A stretch of DNA of 51,782 nucleotides from Methanogenium cariaci JCM 10550. Its GTDB lineage: Archaea > Halobacteriota > Methanomicrobia > Methanomicrobiales > Methanomicrobiaceae. Positions within the stretch are counted from its first letter, which is position 1, and every line of letters begins with the position of its first letter. Location of the stretch: positions 1 to 51,782 of the forward strand of contig NZ_BBBG01000019.1 of NCBI RefSeq assembly GCF_001315945.1. The letters are read 5' to 3'. Under the pieces are notes generated by a model. It saw only the letters and a program-made list of their open reading frames with translations. It made no database searches and was not told where the DNA came from. Position numbers and translations under genes: made by a program. Positions 18,656 to 28,495 of this stretch are shown here, one piece after another.

Positions 18656-19451
18656 TGGAGGTATCCAACCTGATGCGGGAAATTCCGGTATTGTATCCGG
18701 ATGATCTGGTCACAAAGGCGAGAAAACATCTTCGCGAGGATTCGTTCAGAGAGATCTTTGTCAGAAACCGGGATGGAAGTCTGGCCGGGTACGTTGACCT
18801 GTCAGATGTGATCCTGGTAAATGACACAAAATCAAATCTGGAGATACGGGCATTTCTTCATGATGCTCCCGTTGTGCATTCCGATGATTCAATCGAGGAA
18901 GCCCTCGCCCGGATCTGGAATGCACAGACTGACAGTGTAGCGGTCTGTTCTTATTCCGGAGAACTGATCGGACGGGGGGTGACGCTTTCTGCTCTCCTCC
19001 CGATTATCATGTCGCGCCAGCATCCAAAAGGACTGGTGAGTGAATACATGGCCCTTCCGGTGGTGACATGCCATCCGGATGACCCGCTGCATGCGGTCTA
19101 TTCAACAATCACCGAGAGCGGTTTCGATGCCCTCCCTGTTGAAGATGAGGACTGTCGCATTCTGGGCATGATCTCCAGAAAGGACCTGCTTATCCACGGC
19201 ATATACGCCGCTCAATTGAAGCAAAGCACAATACACCGGTTGAGTATGTCATGGTTACCCCCCCTGCCATTATTACCTTCGGGGGGGATGATGCGATAGG
19301 GGGGGATGCGGCACAGGCAATGATACAGCACGATGTCAGCCGTCTTCCGGTTATTGAACAGGATGGGCAAATTGTTGGCATCGTATCCCGTCAGGATATT
19401 CTCAATGCTTTGGAATTACCGGGAGTGGTACATGCGCAGAAATCTGAATAA
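18652..19451 (+). CDS. CBS-domain protein with four CBS motifs
   Basis: About 265 residues made only of CBS units: VSNLMREIPVLYPDDLVTKARKHL, VVHSDDSIEEALARIW, LVSEYMALPVVTCHPDDPLHAVY and, after repair, VEYVMVTPAIITFGGDDAIGGDAAQAM. No other domain is present. The ATG overlaps the stop of the first CBS gene (ATGA). The frame breaks near 19230, where one A is missing (KQSTNTPVEYV). G7 tracts add Gly residues near the end. Probably binds nucleotides and acts by interaction with a partner not identifiable here. Confidence 0.8.
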
Positions 19452-20384
19452 TACAAAACCAGCTGATGAAATGAGAACAAATCCAGGAAAAATGAATGGG
19501 CGCTCGGTAGAGTTTTCAACCAACAAACCCGGACACCCGTCTGAGATTCTGGCTATCGGGACCAGTGATGTCTACTCTGTTCCCCAGACGATGCAGATTA
19601 TCCGGCTGTTGAGGCCATGTGCGCAAAAGGATTCCGCAGGTTACCGGTTACCGACCCGGGTACCGGAATGCTGCGGGGGGGTCTTGTTACCGCAGGTGAT
19701 GTGGTTGATCTCATGGGCGGCGGATCGAAATATAATCTTGTCAAGGTGAAACACCGGGGGGGACAGGTTCTCTCTGCGATCAATGAACCGGTAAAGGAAA
19801 TAATGTCAACAACACTTGATATGGTTCATCCCAACGATGAACTTCCGGATGTTGTTGACAGGATTGTATTGACCAGAACCGGCGGTCTTCCTATCGTTGA
19901 TGGAGATGGTCTGCTTCAGGGAATCATCACTGAGCGTGATGTACTGCAGGTGCTTACCTCGTTTAAAAGTAACAGTCTCGTTGAAGATGTGATGACCGTA
20001 TCGCCGCATGTCATCACGCCGGATGAAACCATTCAGGGTGCCGGCCGGGAGATGACGCGGCGGCATTTCAGACGGTTACCGGTTGTCAGCAATGATGTGC
20101 TCTTCGGTATCGTAACCGCAATGGATATTATGAAATATGTCGGGGGGGATGGCACGATCTTTGAGAAGATGACGACCGGCTCAACGGAAGACGTACTCGG
20201 GATTTCGGTACGCTCTCTGATGAACGGTGATCTTCTGACGACGAATCCAACCGTTAATGTCGGCGATGCGGCACGATTTATGCTCTCAAAAGGTGTCGGT
20301 GCCCTGCCGGTGATTGAAGATTCCCATCTGGTGGGTATCATTACCGAGTATGATCTCGTATGTGCTCTTCAGAATGAATTGTAG
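19432..20384 (+). CDS. CBS-domain protein with four CBS motifs
   Basis: About 318 residues. A basic, probably disordered N-terminus (MRRNLNNTKPADEMRT...) is followed by four CBS motifs: TSDVYSVPQT..., VKEIMSTTLDMVHPNDELPDVVDRI, LVEDVMTVSPHVITPDETIQGAGREM and VRSLMNGDLLTTNPTVNVGDAARFM. The ATG at 19432 overlaps the end of the previous gene and follows GGGAGTGG. The frame breaks at 19598-19599, where one T is missing before PAVEAMCAKGFRRLPV. Two seven-base tracts (19675 and 19756) and another at 20142 add Gly. Third gene of the cluster; a 189-base gap follows. Confidence 0.8.
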
Positions 20385-20573
20385 AATGGTGTCACATCCG
20401 GAAAGTACATCTGGATTGATATCATAGAGCACCTTGTTGCATGGGTGCTCTCCGGCATTCTTCCTCTGTGGAACAAGGGGGGATGCCTGATGAACAGGTC
20501 AGTGAAAATGAGCCTTTGATCCTGTATGATAAAACAGGATTCTGAATAGAATATATATTTAGGAAGTGGCGAA

Positions 20574-21354
20574 ATGAGTCAGGAAATATTTGTCAAAGAT
20601 GTAATGTCCAAGTCGATTACCATTGCGAAATCTGCTCTGATTACGGAAGCGCTGGATAAAATGCTTGCAGATGGCCTGGACCCCCTGATCGTTACCAATA
20701 ACGGTTCGGTGATCGGAACAATATCCCGGGCAGCTATCGCGGAAACTCTCGGCAGCAAGAAGACGTCCACGCTGGCCCCCCCACGCAGATTCATGTATCA
20801 AACAAAACGGATGAACATTTTACCTCTGTCTATGCGGATGAAGATGTGGATATACTGGTTCCGCTTCTCCAGGAATATAAATTAGTGGTTGTGCTCGATA
20901 GTGAGCATAAACTCGTCGGGAAGGTTGATGCAACGGATCTTCTGAAAGTGATGGTGCCGGATGCCACTACGGAGAATCTGGTTCAGAAAGCATCGGTAAT
21001 CGGTCCGGATGAGAGGGTTATTCACCTGCGCAGGCGCATGCTCGATGAGGGGGGGGTGACGAAATTTGTCGTTACGGATAATGGCAGCATTTTCGGTATC
21101 GTTACGGAGACTGATGTCGCACGTGCAATGCGTGATTTCCGGAGACGTGTCGACGGCAAACATCAGGACAACCAGATTAAGAATCTCTTTGTCAGGGATA
21201 TTATGACTGCACCTGCCTCTCACTCGAAGACAGTCTGCCGGTCTCTGAGTTTGTCGAACTGATTACCAAGAAAGGAATCAGCTCAGTTCCTGTCACAAAA
21301 GACGGGAAACTCTCGGGAATTATCTCTAAGGATTCAATGCTTATTGCATTATAA
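20574..21354 (+). CDS. CBS-domain protein with four CBS motifs
   Basis: About 260 residues with CBS units at VKDVMSKSITIAKSALITEALDKM, in the VPLLQEYKLVVVLDSEHKLVGKVD region, at KASVIGPDERVIHLRRRMLDE and at VRDIMTAPA...LPVSEFVELITKKGISSVPV. It starts at an ATG after AGGAAG and may have its own promoter, with a TATA-like ATATATATTT about 25 bases upstream. The frame breaks at C7 (20776-20782, five expected: APTQIHVSNKTDE) and again near 21222, a short loss outside any tract. Fourth and last CBS gene; dys follows 64 bases later. Confidence 0.8.
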
Positions 21355-21418
21355 TATTCACTCCCTTTTTTGAATGGCATGATCTTATATTTTCTCATTA
21401 CCATTCATTCTTAGTATT

Positions 21419-22421
21419 ATGAAACCGATCACTCCTGTACAGCCTGTGCGTGAAATTGACCGACTTCTGTCAAATATGGGAAATAGTGGATTCCAGGGGG
21501 GGAGAAAACTGGGAGAATCTATGCATGTCTGGAAAAATATGATCGAAGATCCGGACTGCACAATATTTTTGGGGGGGCTTTCCGGTGCAATGATTCCCGC
21601 GGGCATGCAGGCGTGTCTGTCTGAACTCGTTGAACGCAGGTATGTGGATGTAATCGTATCAACAGGTGCGAATATTTTTCACGACATTTGTGAGCATCAG
21701 GGTGTACATCATTATCGTGGGCATCACCATGTGGATGATGCAGAGCTATTCGATAAAGGGATTGATCGGATTTATGATGTGTTTGCGTATGAGGGTGAAT
21801 TCAGGGATGTTGATCGGTTAATTGCAGAGTATGCCCATTCAATATCGCCATATTCCGGTTCATCCCGTGACTTCATAGAGAAACTAACCAGACATCTGCA
21901 GGAGAAATGGTCTTCCGGAAGATCTCTCGTATCTGCATGTGCGGATGCAGGGGGGGTGTCTGTTTTTATTCCTGCACTGTCCGATTCATCGATTGGCATT
22001 GCTCTTTTGATGGCCCGAAGGAATGGTGCTGAAATTAATATTGATCAACTGGGGGATGCAGACGAAATTACCCGGATGGTAGAACATTCTCCGAAGACTG
22101 GTGTTATTTATGTCGGCGGCGGGGGTGCCGAAGAATTTCATTCAACAGACGCAGGTCATTGCATCCATTCATGATAACGACCTGGGAGGTCATGCCTACG
22201 CCATTCAGTATACCACTGATGCACCTCACTGGGGGGGAGGTCTTTCCGGATGTACCTTTGAAGAGGCGGTCAGCTGGGGAAAGGAATCGGTGGACTCCAC
22301 CCATGTTCAGGTATTCTGTGATGCGACAATTGCGCTGCCCCCCCTTGTGGTTTCCGGGTTGAAAGCCATGAATCCGGAACGGATGGCGCCGTCCGGGCGG
22401 AATTCATACCGCAACTATTAA
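21419..22421 (+). CDS. dys: Deoxyhypusine synthase
   Basis: Makes deoxyhypusine on aIF5A using spermidine and NAD. It has the family landmarks VSTGANIFHDICE, FIPALSDSSIG, the region after IYVGGG, and DAPHWGGLSGCTFEEAVSWGK, which holds the active-site lysine of the WGK motif. About 333 residues. The frame breaks at G5 (22121-22125); four bases give YVGGGVPKNFIQQTQVIASI. Tracts of seven at 21496, 21571, 21950, about 22231 and about 22338 each add one Gly or Pro relative to the family. One G4 (AGCTGGGGAAAG) stays at four. It is followed by a hairpin and then tRNA-Ser. Confidence 0.94.
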
Positions 22422-22460
22422 TACTATTCTTCTCCCATACAGTAAGGTAACATTCATGGA

Positions 22461-22483
22461 GCAACAACGATTTTTCGTGTTGC
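22461..22483 (+). terminator. Hairpin between dys and tRNA-Ser
   Basis: GCAACA-ACGA can pair with TCGT-GTTGC across a short T-rich loop with one bulge. It lies 40 bases after the dys stop and 33 before tRNA-Ser, so it may end the dys transcript. Confidence 0.35.
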
Positions 22484-22515
22484 GAGTGTCGTAATTGATG
22501 CGAGATTATATCTCT

Positions 22516-22607
22516 GTTGAGGTAGCCAAGCCAGGCATGGCGCGGGGGGGTTGCTAACCCCCCCGTGTCCCTTGGGACTCGGGGGGGTTCAAATCCCTCC
22601 CTCAACG
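22516..22607 (+). tRNA. tRNA-Ser (anticodon GCU), stems distorted by G7/C7 tracts
   Basis: The acceptor is GTTGAGG with CCTCAAC, and the D arm is AGCCAAGCCAGGCATGGC. The anticodon loop is TTGCTAA (anticodon GCU). The long variable arm GTCCC-TT-GGGAC is typical of a class II serine tRNA. As written the anticodon loop is flanked by G7 (22544-22550) and C7 (22558-22564). With four bases each, the stem becomes a normal five-pair CGGGG/CCCCG. The T stem also has G7 (22581-22587) where five would pair with CCCTC. As drawn the tRNA would have an eight-pair anticodon stem and could not work normally. Confidence 0.88.
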
Positions 22608-22644
22608 CTTTAAAGAGTATAACTCAATGTGTGAGGCTGACTGA

Positions 22645-23094
22645 ATGGAAGAGCAAGAGATCAACTACTTCGTCAGGATTGAGAACACTGACCTTGACGG
22701 TACTAAAGCGGTGCAGATTGCATTGACCGGACTTGCCGGTATTGGTATGCATACATCATCTGTAATTTCAAAACTTGCAGATGTTGACCCGCGGGCAACA
22801 CTGGGACTTCTTGATGAAGAGCCAGTGGATCGCATTCGTGCGGTTGTAACCAGTTACAAGGATCATGTGCCAACCTGGATGCTTAACAGGCAGAAAGATG
22901 TCTACACCGGAGAGGCAAAACAGCTTCTCGGTCAGGACTTGAGAATGGCAATAGAGGATGATGTCAACCGGATGCGTAAAATTCGCAGTTACCGGGGCAT
23001 TCGTCATGAAACCGGCCAGAAAGTGCGTGGACAGCGTACAAAATCGACAGGTCGTACGGGCACCACCGTTGGTGTGAGAAGGAAGAAGGTCTGA
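22645..23094 (+). CDS. rps13: Ribosomal protein uS13
   Basis: A small-subunit head protein of 149 residues with the archaeal N-terminal extension ([21 protein letters not shown]), the helix-two-turn-helix [10 protein letters not shown] and the basic tail [21 protein letters not shown]. It is uninterrupted and contains no long G/C tract. It opens the archaeal S13-S4-S11-RpoD operon; tRNA-Ser lies 37 bases upstream. Confidence 0.97.
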   Translation: MEEQEINYFVRIENTDLDGTKAVQIALTGLAGIGMHTSSVISKLADVDPRATLGLLDEEPVDRIRAVVTSYKDHVPTWMLNRQKDVYTGEAKQLLGQDLRMAIEDDVNRMRKIRSYRGIRHETGQKVRGQRTKSTGRTGTTVGVRRKKV

Positions 23095-23104
23095 GGTTTC
23101 TGAT

Positions 23105-23655
23105 ATGGGTTATCCAGGAAAGAACCACAAAACATATGAAACTCCAAAACGGCGTTTTGAAAAGACCCGTATTGAAGATGAGAACCGGCTGGTTATCGAA
23201 TATGGTCTCCGGAACAAGCGAGAACTCTGGAAGACGCGCAGTATCCTCAGAAACTATCGACGTGCTGCACGTGAACTTCTTGCATTGAAATCTTCATCAA
23301 CGAATGAAGTGCTGATTGCAAGAAAGGAAGAAGAGCTTCTTGGCCATCTTTATCGGTTTGGATTACTTGGTGAGAATGCAGGCATCAGTGATGTTCTTGC
23401 AATGAAAACTGAGAATCCTCTTGAACGTCGTCTTCAGACGATGGTCTACCGACAGGGTCTTGCACGGTCACCCAAGCAGGCGCGCCAGTTCATCACCCAT
23501 GGCACATTGCTGTTGGTGGAAGAAAGGTCACTATTCCCAGCTATCACATTAAACGCAGTGAAGATGGCGGTATTTCATACTACGGACCTTCCCCCCCACT
23601 GACGAATGATGTACATCCTGAGCGCGAACGTATTCTCAAAGGAGGACGACAATAA
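23105..23655 (+). CDS. rps4: Ribosomal protein uS4
   Basis: A primary 16S-binding protein of about 183 residues. It has the N-terminal basic region ([28 protein letters not shown]) and an S4 RNA-binding domain ([14 protein letters not shown]). The frame breaks just after 23503: one C is missing (GGCAC instead of GGCCAC). Restoring it gives [20 protein letters not shown], then [16 protein letters not shown] and the normal tail KGGRQ, with the stop overlapping the rps11 ATG. A C7 (about 23591-23597) adds one Pro. This break in a universally essential protein is strong evidence of base-level error. Confidence 0.95.
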
Positions 23656-24056
23656 TGGCAGCACCTGATGAGAAATGGGGGGGTATTGCACATATCTACG
23701 CCTCATTTAACAATACGGTTATCACCGTTACCGATCTCTCCGGAGCAGAGACGGTGACAAAGTCAAGCGGCGGGATGGTTGTAAAGCAGGCACGGAATGA
23801 AAGTTCACCCTATGCTGCAATGCAGATGGCAACGAATGTTGCACAGCAGGCAAGGGAGAAGGGCATCGTCGGTCTTCATGTCAAGGTTCGTGCACCTGGT
23901 CGCGGTAAGCAGCGCAGTCCAGGGCCCGGAGCTCAGGCAGCAATACGCGCACTTGCACGTGCAGGTATGCGTATCGGACGTATTGAGGATGTCACCCCTG
24001 TGCCACATGACAGCATTCGTGCAAAAGGTGGAAGAAGGGGGGGCAGGAGAGTCTGA
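23655..24056 (+). CDS. rps11: Ribosomal protein uS11
   Basis: A small-subunit platform protein of 133 residues as written. [20 protein letters not shown], the [10 protein letters not shown] region and the KGGRR tail are diagnostic. Two seven-base tracts (23687-23693 and 24037-24043) each insert one Gly: EKWGGIAH for EKWGIAH, and RRGGRRV for RRGRRV. The ATG overlaps the rps4 stop by one base. In frame throughout. Confidence 0.97.
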   Translation: MAAPDEKWGGIAHIYASFNNTVITVTDLSGAETVTKSSGGMVVKQARNESSPYAAMQMATNVAQQAREKGIVGLHVKVRAPGRGKQRSPGPGAQAAIRALARAGMRIGRIEDVTPVPHDSIRAKGGRRGGRRV

Positions 24057-24059
24057 TAA

Positions 24060-24907
24060 ATGCAGCTTTCATTCAGCAGGTTTGATGATGATGTCGCCCG
24101 TTTTATCATTACGGGCTTCTCCTCTGCCTTTGTAAATTCATACCGAAGGACAATGATTGGGGAAGTCCCAACACTTGCCATTGAAGATGTGCATATATAC
24201 GATAATAACAGCGCACTCTTTGATGAGATGCTTGCTCACCGTCTGGGGGGGCTTATTCCCCCCTCAGGACAGATCTTGATGAATATGTATTCACCAAGGA
24301 TTGCTCCTGTAATGGTGAGGGGGGGTGTTCAGCATGCACGTCTGTTTATACACTGAGTGTAGAAGGGCCGAAGGTTGTATACTCCCGTGATCTGATTCCC
24401 CCCCAGGATCCTCGGGCTGTGCCAGTTGATGAGAACGTTCCTCTGGTAAAACTTGAAAAAGACCAGAAGATTGTTCTTGAAGCTCGTGCGGTTCTTGGAC
24501 GGGGCGACGATCATGCAAAATGGCAACCTACGCTTGCCTGTGGATATAAATCATATCCGCGGATTGTGTTTGACAGCAAGTGTGATGGTTGTGGCATGTG
24601 TGTGGATGAATGTCCACGTAATGTGCTTGAAATAAAGGGAAACAGTGCCGCAGTCGTTGAAGGAAAAATTGAGGACTGCACACTTTGTAAGCTGTGTGAA
24701 AGAATCTGTATTGCAAATGCTGATACCTGGGACAGTCCCGCGATCTCTGTTCAGACAGAGGATGATACGTTCATCTTTGTTGTAGAGAGTGATGGTTCGA
24801 TTCCGGTTCGCCAGATTCTTGAACGTGCTGCAAAAGATATTCAGACAAAATCAGACGACCTGGTGGATGTTCTATGCGATATATCCGGAGGGAATGTAAA
24901 TGACTAA
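24060..24907 (+). CDS. rpoD: RNA polymerase subunit D with ferredoxin-like domain
   Basis: Archaeal homologue of bacterial alpha and eukaryotic Rpb3; it scaffolds polymerase assembly with subunits L, N and P. About 280 residues. It carries an inserted ferredoxin-like domain with two cysteine sets (CDGCGMCVDECP and CTLCKLCERIC), as in other methanogens, so one or two Fe-S clusters are likely. The frame breaks at C6 (24258-24263); four bases give LIPLRTDLDEYVF and reveal the upstream SCNGEGCSAC segment. G7 tracts at 24245 and 24319 add Gly, and a C7 at 24408 adds Pro. Its end overlaps the rpl18e start. Confidence 0.95.
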
Positions 24908-25265
24908 AACAACGACGAAGACAAATCCGCGTTATTCTGCCCTCATATCTGATCTTAAAGAGATGTCTCGGGCAAATGGCGCAAATGTCTGGCGCGAGAT
25001 CGCAAACAGGCTGGAATCACCCAGCAATAATTACGCTGAAGTCAATATCAGCAAAATCAATAGATACGCGCAGGATGGCGACATCGTACTGGTTCCTGGA
25101 AAGGTTCTCGGAAGCGGTGTGTTGGACCAGAAGGTATCTGTTGCTGCAATACGATTCAGCGGAGCAGCAGAAGAAAAAATTACCGGTGCAGACGGAGTAT
25201 GTATGACAATTGAAGAACTTGTCCAGCAGAATCCTGAAGGCAAAAAGGTACGGATTCTGAGGTGA
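24900..25265 (+). CDS. rpl18e: Ribosomal protein eL18
   Basis: A large-subunit protein of 121 residues with the archaeal/eukaryal-only signature VWREIANRLESPSNNYAEVN and IVLVPGKVLGSGVLDQ. It overlaps the rpoD stop and is five bases before rpl13. No tract lies inside and the frame is intact. Confidence 0.96.
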   Translation: MTKTTTKTNPRYSALISDLKEMSRANGANVWREIANRLESPSNNYAEVNISKINRYAQDGDIVLVPGKVLGSGVLDQKVSVAAIRFSGAAEEKITGADGVCMTIEELVQQNPEGKKVRILR

Positions 25266-25270
25266 GGTGC

Positions 25271-25698
25271 ATGGTTACAATTATTGATGCAACAGACTTC
25301 GCCTGGGACGGCTTGCCAGTATTGTTGCAAAACGATCTCTCGAGGGAGAGGAAATTGCCATTGTAAATGCAGAGCAGTGTGTCGTTTCCGGAGGAAAGGC
25401 TCGGGTATTAGCTGATTATGATCACAAAAGAAAGATTGGTTCCCGTGAGGGAGGTCCATTCTATCCACGACGTCCTGATCATATTCTTAAGCGTACGATA
25501 CGCGGGATGGTCCCCCCCTACAAGCGCAAGCGTGGTGCAGAGGCACTTCGCCGGGTAATTGTGCACGTAGGTATTCCTGATGAGTTCGAAGGAGCAGAGT
25601 TTGAAGTGCTTGATATGGCACATATCGACGGACTTTCAACCCCCCCGAAATTTGTAACTCTGGGTGAAATCAGTACAATACTTGGAGCAAAGTTCTGA
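25271..25698 (+). CDS. rpl13: Ribosomal protein uL13
   Basis: A large-subunit protein of about 142 residues. After repair it reads [26 protein letters not shown], then [22 protein letters not shown] and a normal tail. The frame breaks near 25297, where one C is missing (GACTTCGCC for GACCTTCGCC), another break outside a long tract. Two C7 tracts (25512-25518 and 25640-25646) add Pro: [10 protein letters not shown] and [10 protein letters not shown]. Encoded between rpl18e and rps9 in the standard archaeal order. Confidence 0.94.
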
Positions 25699-25711
25699 GC
25701 GGTGATATCAG

Positions 25712-26116
25712 ATGACGAAAGTAATTAATACAAGCGGAAAGCGGAAGACTGCAATTGCGCGTGCCACCCTTCGTGAAGGTAAGGGACGTGTACGCATCAA
25801 TTCTGTACCCCTTGAGATATACGGCACTGAGATGCTCAGAATGAAGATCTCTGAGCCACTCCTTCTGGTTCCGGATGCTCTTGGTGATGTTGATGTATCT
25901 ATTGATGTCAATGGCGGCGGAATCATGGGGCAGGCTGAAGCGGTACGGACAGCACTGGCACGGGGGGGCATTGTAAAGTGGAGTAATGATCCAAAGATTA
26001 AGGATATCTACCTTGTCTATGATCGTACTCTTCTGGTAAATGACTCACGTCAGAAAGAAGCAAAGAAGCCGCATGGCCGTGGTGCACGTGCGAAGTTCCA
26101 AAAGTCTTATCGTTAG
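25712..26116 (+). CDS. rps9: Ribosomal protein uS9
   Basis: A small-subunit head protein of 134 residues as written. The start [18 protein letters not shown] and the basic end [12 protein letters not shown], which reaches the P-site tRNA, are diagnostic. One G7 (25962-25968) adds a Gly ([11 protein letters not shown]). Thirteen bases after rpl13, with rpoN 30 bases downstream. Confidence 0.97.
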   Translation: MTKVINTSGKRKTAIARATLREGKGRVRINSVPLEIYGTEMLRMKISEPLLLVPDALGDVDVSIDVNGGGIMGQAEAVRTALARGGIVKWSNDPKIKDIYLVYDRTLLVNDSRQKEAKKPHGRGARAKFQKSYR

Positions 26117-26146
26117 ATAATAACAATAGATATAGAGATCGTTTGC

Positions 26147-26335
26147 ATGATACCTATCCGATGTTTTACATGTGGGAAAGTCATTTCGACTGCCTGGGAA
26201 GATTACCGGCAGCGACTGAGTGCAGGCGAGGATCCTAAAGAGATCCTCGACGATCTCGGACTTTCACGCTACTGTTGTAGGCGCATGATTCTGGCGCACA
26301 AAGAGATTATTGATGATCTCAATCCGTATCAATGA
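26147..26335 (+). CDS. rpoN: RNA polymerase subunit N
   Basis: A 62-residue zinc-binding subunit equivalent to Rpb10. It has the atypical zinc site CFTCGK near the start and CC in SRYCCRRMI. It packs against subunits D and L. Intact and free of tracts. It is followed by tRNA-Pro and rpoK. Confidence 0.97.
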   Translation: MIPIRCFTCGKVISTAWEDYRQRLSAGEDPKEILDDLGLSRYCCRRMILAHKEIIDDLNPYQ

Positions 26336-26356
26336 GGGATGATCTGAATATGCGGG

Positions 26357-26432
26357 GGGGTCGTGGGGGGGTAGCCTGGAATCCTATGGCGTTCGGGATG
26401 CTGTAACCTGAGTTCGAATCTCAGCGACCCCC
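26357..26432 (+). tRNA. tRNA-Pro (anticodon CGG), tracts distort acceptor and D arm
   Basis: The anticodon loop TTCGGGA gives anticodon CGG with G37, typical of proline. The T arm is CTGAG-TTCGAAT-CTCAG. The acceptor pairs GGGGTCG with CGACCCC. As written the acceptor G-run is seven (26354-26360), the D-arm G-run is seven (26365-26371) where TGGGGTAGCC is normal, and the 3' C-run is five (26428-26432). With four C the discriminator would be A, as expected for proline. It lies between rpoN and rpoK in the same direction and is probably processed from the operon transcript. Confidence 0.88.
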
Positions 26433-26462
26433 ATTTTTGATTAAATTTTTCAGGAGACTTAC

Positions 26463-26648
26463 ATGAAATCCGAAAACGTGGAATCATTTACCCGTTACGA
26501 GAAAGCCCGAATTGTTGGTGCACGTTCATTGCAGATTTCAATGGGCGCTCCTCTTTTGATAGAGACCGATTCAATTGACCCGCTTGAAATTGCAACGGAA
26601 GAATTCAGACAACAGAAAATACCCATTACCGTTAAACGGGCGCAGTGA
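26463..26648 (+). CDS. rpoK: RNA polymerase subunit K
   Basis: A 61-residue subunit equivalent to Rpb6/omega. The conserved core [22 protein letters not shown] and the end PITVKRAQ are diagnostic. Intact. Its stop overlaps a possible GTG start of eno. Confidence 0.97.
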   Translation: MKSENVESFTRYEKARIVGARSLQISMGAPLLIETDSIDPLEIATEEFRQQKIPITVKRAQ

Positions 26649-26653
26649 AAATT

Positions 26654-27849
26654 ATGGCACAGATTACCGAAATACATCTCCGGACGATTCTTGACAGCAG
26701 GGGGGGAAACCCTACTGTTGAAGCGGATATTTATACCGAGAATGGATTTGGCAGGGCAGCGGCACCATCTGGTGCAAGCACCGGGATGTATGAGGCAAAA
26801 GTGCTACCTGTGCGTGAGGCAATTGATGGAGCGCGACAGACGGTTATCCCTGCATTGTCTGGATTTGAATCCAGTGATCAGGTCGGATTTGACTATCTCC
26901 TTCATGAAATTGACGGGACTCCTGACTTTTCGGTTATAGGTGCGAATGTTGCCGTTGCATTGTCTCTTGCGAATGCAAAAGCCGCTGCTTCTTCCCTTTC
27001 CCTGCCGTTGTTCCGGTATCTGGGAGGAGCATTTGCCGCACAGACTCCGTTCCCCTTAGGTAATGTTATCGGAGGGGGGGCGCTCATGCAGCACATGCAA
27101 CCGATATTCAGGAGTTCCTTGTTGTGCCAACCGGTGCACTGGATGCAGATGAAGCAATTTTTGCCAATGCAGCGGTGCACAAAAAGATCAAAGAGCTGTT
27201 AGTATCCGATGGTAACGGATGCGGAAAGGGTGATGAGGGTGCATGGGCGCCTAAGATTACCGATATCGAAGCCTTTGATCTGGTGCAGGAGGCCATCAAT
27301 ACCATTTCTGACGATCTGATGATCGAGATCAGGATGGGTATTGATGTTGCCGCCAGTGAACTCTGGAAAGACGGAGTGTACAGGTATAGTGACGCAGAAC
27401 GCAGCACAGAAGACCAGGTGGCCTATATGGCTGATCTGGTTGACCGCTACGAACTTGCGTATGTTGAAGATCCTATTGTAGAGGAGGATTTTGAAGGATT
27501 CTCCGCATTAACAGATCAAGTGGGTGATGGCTGCCTGATCTGCGGAGATGACCTCTACGTCACGAATGTTGAGCGCATTGAGACCGGTATTGAGGCTAGG
27601 TCCACGAACTGTGTCTTAATTAAACCTAATCAGATTGGCACCCTTTCCGACACATTTGAAGCCATACGTATGGCACATTCATGTGGTATGGAGACAGTGA
27701 TGAGCCACCGATCGGGAGAGACGACCGACAATACCATTGCCCATCTTGCAACTGCCTTTGAGTGTATCTATCTGAAGACAGGTGTTGTTGGCGGAGAACG
27801 CATCGCAAAACTCAACGAACTCGTGAGAATTGAAGAGATGATCCAATGA
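26654..27849 (+). CDS. eno: Enolase
   Basis: Interconverts 2-phosphoglycerate and phosphoenolpyruvate. About 398 residues. It has the N-terminal ILDSRGNPTVE (with an extra Gly from a G7 ending at 26706), [11 protein letters not shown], the metal-site region [14 protein letters not shown] and the signature [13 protein letters not shown] with [11 protein letters not shown] chose ATG 26654; a GTG at 26645 overlapping rpoK is possible. The frame breaks at G7 (27074-27080), where five bases give [25 protein letters not shown]. Its end overlaps the rps2 start. Confidence 0.95.
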
Positions 27850-28454
27850 ATACAGATGATATTGAAATAGAATTAACAGAATCACTCGTCCCTGTGGAGG
27901 AGTATCTTGCTGCAGGAGTACACATCGGAACGCAGCAGAAGAGCAAGGACATGAAAAGATTCATCTACCGCGTACGCGGAGATGGTTTGTACATTCTTGA
28001 CATCCAGGAAACCGATAGCAGAATCAAGACTGCCGCTGAATTCATCGCAAAGTACGATGCACCAAAGGTGCTTGTCGTTACCTCCCGTCAGTATGGGCAG
28101 TATCCGGCCAGGAAATTTGCAACAGCTATTGGCGGAACCTATAAGGTTGGCAGATTTATTCCGGGAATGCTGACGAACCAGAACATGCCGAATTATATCG
28201 AACCCAATGTTGTCGTCGTAACCGATCCGATTGGTGACGCTCAGGCAATTAAAGAGGGTGTTGAGAACGGTATTCCGGTTGTCGCACTCTGTGATACCAA
28301 CAATATGACAAAATACATTGACCTTGTCATTCCTACCAACAACAAAGGTCGCAAGGCACTTTCGATGGTATATTTCCTCTTAACAAGAGAAGTCCTGAAG
28401 GCACGGGGTATTGCAACATCCCTTACTCAGGAAGACTTTGAGACAGACCTTTAA
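27846..28454 (+). CDS. rps2: Ribosomal protein uS2
   Basis: A small-subunit protein of 202 residues, including [32 protein letters not shown] and [28 protein letters not shown]. The ATG overlaps the eno stop. Intact and free of long tracts. It closes the ribosomal part of the operon; MEMO1-like follows 41 bases later. Confidence 0.97.
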   Translation: MNTDDIEIELTESLVPVEEYLAAGVHIGTQQKSKDMKRFIYRVRGDGLYILDIQETDSRIKTAAEFIAKYDAPKVLVVTSRQYGQYPARKFATAIGGTYKVGRFIPGMLTNQNMPNYIEPNVVVVTDPIGDAQAIKEGVENGIPVVALCDTNNMTKYIDLVIPTNNKGRKALSMVYFLLTREVLKARGIATSLTQEDFETDL

Positions 28455-28495
28455 TTAAGGTATGAAGCAAAAGGGGGGGAAGGAGGAGATGTCAA

